A stretch of 64,000 nt of DNA from an uncultured Alphaproteobacteria bacterium (GTDB taxonomy: Bacteria > Pseudomonadota > Alphaproteobacteria > Methylaequorales > Methylaequoraceae): assembly GCA_902524895.1 (NCBI GenBank), contig CABZFH010000003.1, positions 1 through 64,000 on the forward strand, in the 5' to 3' direction. Numbering within the stretch: position 1 is the stretch's first letter; each line of letters starts with the position of its first letter. The notes beneath the pieces are model-generated. The model was not told the origin of the DNA. It worked only from the letters and a program-made list of their open reading frames with translations, and searched no databases. The position numbers and the translations under genes were made by a program. Below, piece after piece: positions 62,500 through 64,000 of the stretch.

Positions 62500-63693
62500 T
62501 TAAAAGTTTTCTTTCTTTAGGATTTTCATTCCTTCATTTAGTCCATCTAAGCTAAGAGGAACCATCCTATTCCTAAAAATATTTTTTACTAAAATAATGG
62601 ATTCTGTATAGTCCCAGTTTTCTTTTGGAATTGGATTAATCCATAGATGATAAGGCCACTTATTGACTATTCTTTCTAACCAAACTTTGCCAGATTCTTT
62701 ATTAAAATGTTCGATTCCTGCTCCTGGTATCATTATCTCATATGGACTCATAGAAGCATCTCCTAAAAAAATACACTTATATTCCCTTCCATATGTATTC
62801 AAAACTTCTTGAGTAGAATATTTTTTATTCCATCTTCTTGAATTTTCTTTCCAGACATGCTCATACAAGCAATTGTGAAAATAAAAGTATTCAAGGTTTT
62901 TAAAAGTATATTTTGCTGCTGAAAATAAACTCTCTATTTGCTTAACGTGAATGTCCATTGAGCCACCAACATCTAAAAACAGAAGTAAATTAATTGAATT
63001 TTCTTTTGTTTTTATTTTTTTTATTTCAATAATCCCATTCCGCGCGGTATAATTAATTGTCTCATCTAGATCTAATTCTTCGTTACTTCCAGTTCTTGAC
63101 CATTGTCGAAGTTTTTTTAAAACTATTTTAAAGCTTCTATTGTTTAGTTCTACTGAATTGTCAAAATCTTTAAAAATTCTTTTTTCCCAGATTTTTACTG
63201 CTTTATAATTTCTTCCATCTTTTTGACCAATTCTCATTCCTTCTGGATTAAATCCATAGGCACCAAAATGGGATGTGCCTGATGTTCCAATCCATTTATT
63301 CCCACCTGTATGTTTTTTTTTTTGTTCGTTAATCCTTTTTTGTAATTCTTTAATAAGTTTTTCAAAATCACCAAAAGCTTTGATCTTTTTAATTTCTTCG
63401 TTTGAAAAATGCCTTTGAAAAACTTTTTCCAACCAATAATTAGGTACTTTTAAAAACTCAATAATATTATCTAATTCTATAGTTTCTACTGAGTTAAAGT
63501 ATTTTTCGAATATTACGTCGAAAGTATCCAGAAATTTTTCATCTTTGACAAGAATTGTTTTTGCTAAAAAATAAAAATTATCAAAATTATATAAAATTGA
63601 ACTTGAATTAAGTGCACTTAAAAATGTTAAAAATTCATTTAGTGATACAGGAATTCTTGATTCTTTTAATTTTAGAAAAAAATTTAAAAACAC
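62500..63693 (-). CDS. CoxE-like VWA domain protein
   Basis: The COG3825 family: an N-terminal helical region beginning FLNFFLKLKESRIPVSLNEFL, a central GGNKWIGTSGTSHFGAYGFNP motif and a C-terminal von Willebrand A domain with a MIDAS-like DVGGSM. Start is set at GTG 63693, one base after the MoxR stop; the frame continues upstream to 63798 but that part is a shadow of the MoxR gene. 397 residues. Paired MoxR/VWA proteins act as metal-dependent chaperones. Confidence 0.87.
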   Translation of the reverse strand: MFLNFFLKLKESRIPVSLNEFLTFLSALNSSSILYNFDNFYFLAKTILVKDEKFLDTFDVIFEKYFNSVETIELDNIIEFLKVPNYWLEKVFQRHFSNEEIKKIKAFGDFEKLIKELQKRINEQKKKHTGGNKWIGTSGTSHFGAYGFNPEGMRIGQKDGRNYKAVKIWEKRIFKDFDNSVELNNRSFKIVLKKLRQWSRTGSNEELDLDETINYTARNGIIEIKKIKTKENSINLLLFLDVGGSMDIHVKQIESLFSAAKYTFKNLEYFYFHNCLYEHVWKENSRRWNKKYSTQEVLNTYGREYKCIFLGDASMSPYEIMIPGAGIEHFNKESGKVWLERIVNKWPYHLWINPIPKENWDYTESIILVKNIFRNRMVPLSLDGLNEGMKILKKENF

Positions 63694-63694
63694 C

Positions 63695-64000
63695 CTAACT
63701 TTCCCCACGAGAAAGAAAGGCAAGTTGTTCAAATAACTCAATATCTTGTTCATTTTTAATGAGAGCACCATAAAGTTTTGGTAATATATTTTTACCACTT
63801 TTTTTTATATCCTCTAAATTTAAATCATCAGCTAACAATAGTTTTATCCAGTCCAATGCCTCAGATGTTGAAGGTTTTTTCTTTAGACCAGGGGTTTCGC
63901 GTATTGTAAAAAAATTTTTTAAAGCAGAATCTAGTAATGATTTTTTAATATTAGGGTGATGTGCTTGAACAATTTTTTTTAATGTCTCAAAATCTGGAAA
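63695..64000 (-). CDS. MoxR-family AAA+ ATPase, C-terminal part (window edge)
   Basis: An open minus-strand frame runs from the window edge to TAG at 63695-63697 and encodes 102 residues: IRETPGLKKKPSTSEALDWIKLLL and LPKLYGALIKNEQDIELFEQLAFLSRGES. These are the C-terminal lid and tail of the MoxR ATPase that goes with COG3825 VWA proteins. The Walker motifs lie outside the window. Confidence 0.88.
   Translation of the reverse strand, partial: FPDFETLKKIVQAHHPNIKKSLLDSALKNFFTIRETPGLKKKPSTSEALDWIKLLLADDLNLEDIKKSGKNILPKLYGALIKNEQDIELFEQLAFLSRGES

Noticed and set aside
63694-63798. N-terminal extension of the VWA gene
   Set aside because: This segment is the reverse frame of the MoxR ATPase C-terminus, whose conserved protein sequence is clear.

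Overview
The window is a dense stretch of bacterial chromosome, AT-rich throughout (roughly 28% GC by eye), with very short intergenic gaps, many 1-20 base gene overlaps and no insertion sequence, prophage, integrase or CRISPR array that I can see. The gene set (dimeric NADP-isocitrate dehydrogenase, DksA without the four-Cys zinc finger, purCSQL followed by bolA and a CGFS glutaredoxin, a small phosphatidylserine decarboxylase beside pssA, DUF2237, YtoQ, a COG3825-type VWA protein beside its MoxR ATPase) points to a streamlined, probably marine, alphaproteobacterium. A SAR11-like or HIMB59/AEGEAN-169-like lineage would fit, but I cannot fix the genus from sequence alone.

Layout. 1-4 kb: RND efflux pump (adaptor cut by the window edge, then permease). 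4-6.4 kb: phosphatidylethanolamine synthesis (pssA, psd) and a LysM protein. 6.5-13 kb: LOG-family hydrolase, icd, alaS, recA, dksA and a GmhB-like phosphatase. 13.1-21.8 kb: a formate module with a two-subunit NAD-dependent molybdenum/tungsten formate dehydrogenase (beta subunit a NuoE-NuoF fusion), an oxalate/formate-type transporter, and the cofactor genes mobA, fdhD and moaA. 21.8-29.2 kb: nadK, argE and a nearly complete queuosine pathway (queA, tgt, queF, queD, queE, queC, queG). 29-35 kb: mixed genes, including a prolyl-aminopeptidase-like hydrolase, a DsbA-like thioredoxin, a TPR plus SPINDLY-type glycosyltransferase, a tRNA-Leu and small unknown genes. 35.3-41.8 kb: map, the purine genes purB, C, S, Q, L, then bolA and grxD. 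41.8-56.5 kb, almost all minus strand: glycosyltransferase, rpsD, an RNA methyltransferase, cimA, gltX, nadE, DAHP synthase, gor, gabD-like, an FMN reductase, DUF2237, a GNAT enzyme, yidD and cysS. 56.6-64 kb: an orphan ParA, YwqK/MORN-type secreted proteins, a photolyase-like gene with an upstream-downstream neighbour metallophosphoesterase and a newly spotted 38-residue membrane peptide, a YugP-type zinc peptidase, YtoQ, a CoxE-like VWA protein and the end of a MoxR ATPase.

How the genes work together. Formate imported by the OFA carrier can be oxidised to CO2 with NADH production; MoaA, MobA and FdhD make, modify and sulfurate the pterin cofactor beside it. The que genes convert a GTP-derived pterin to queuosine in tRNA. 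In two of these enzymes residues that are normally essential are replaced: the transglycosylase lacks three of four zinc ligands and QueD lacks its catalytic cysteine and pterin-anchoring glutamate.

The most unusual items are (1) the zinc-ligand-less Tgt, (2) the QueD active-site replacements, (3) a photolyase/cryptochrome homologue in which the FAD domain comes first and an antenna-like alpha/beta domain follows it, reversing the usual order, in a tight operon with a membrane phosphoesterase and a small hydrophobic peptide, and (4) an RNA methyltransferase whose conserved N-terminus can only be reached from an ATT start codon.
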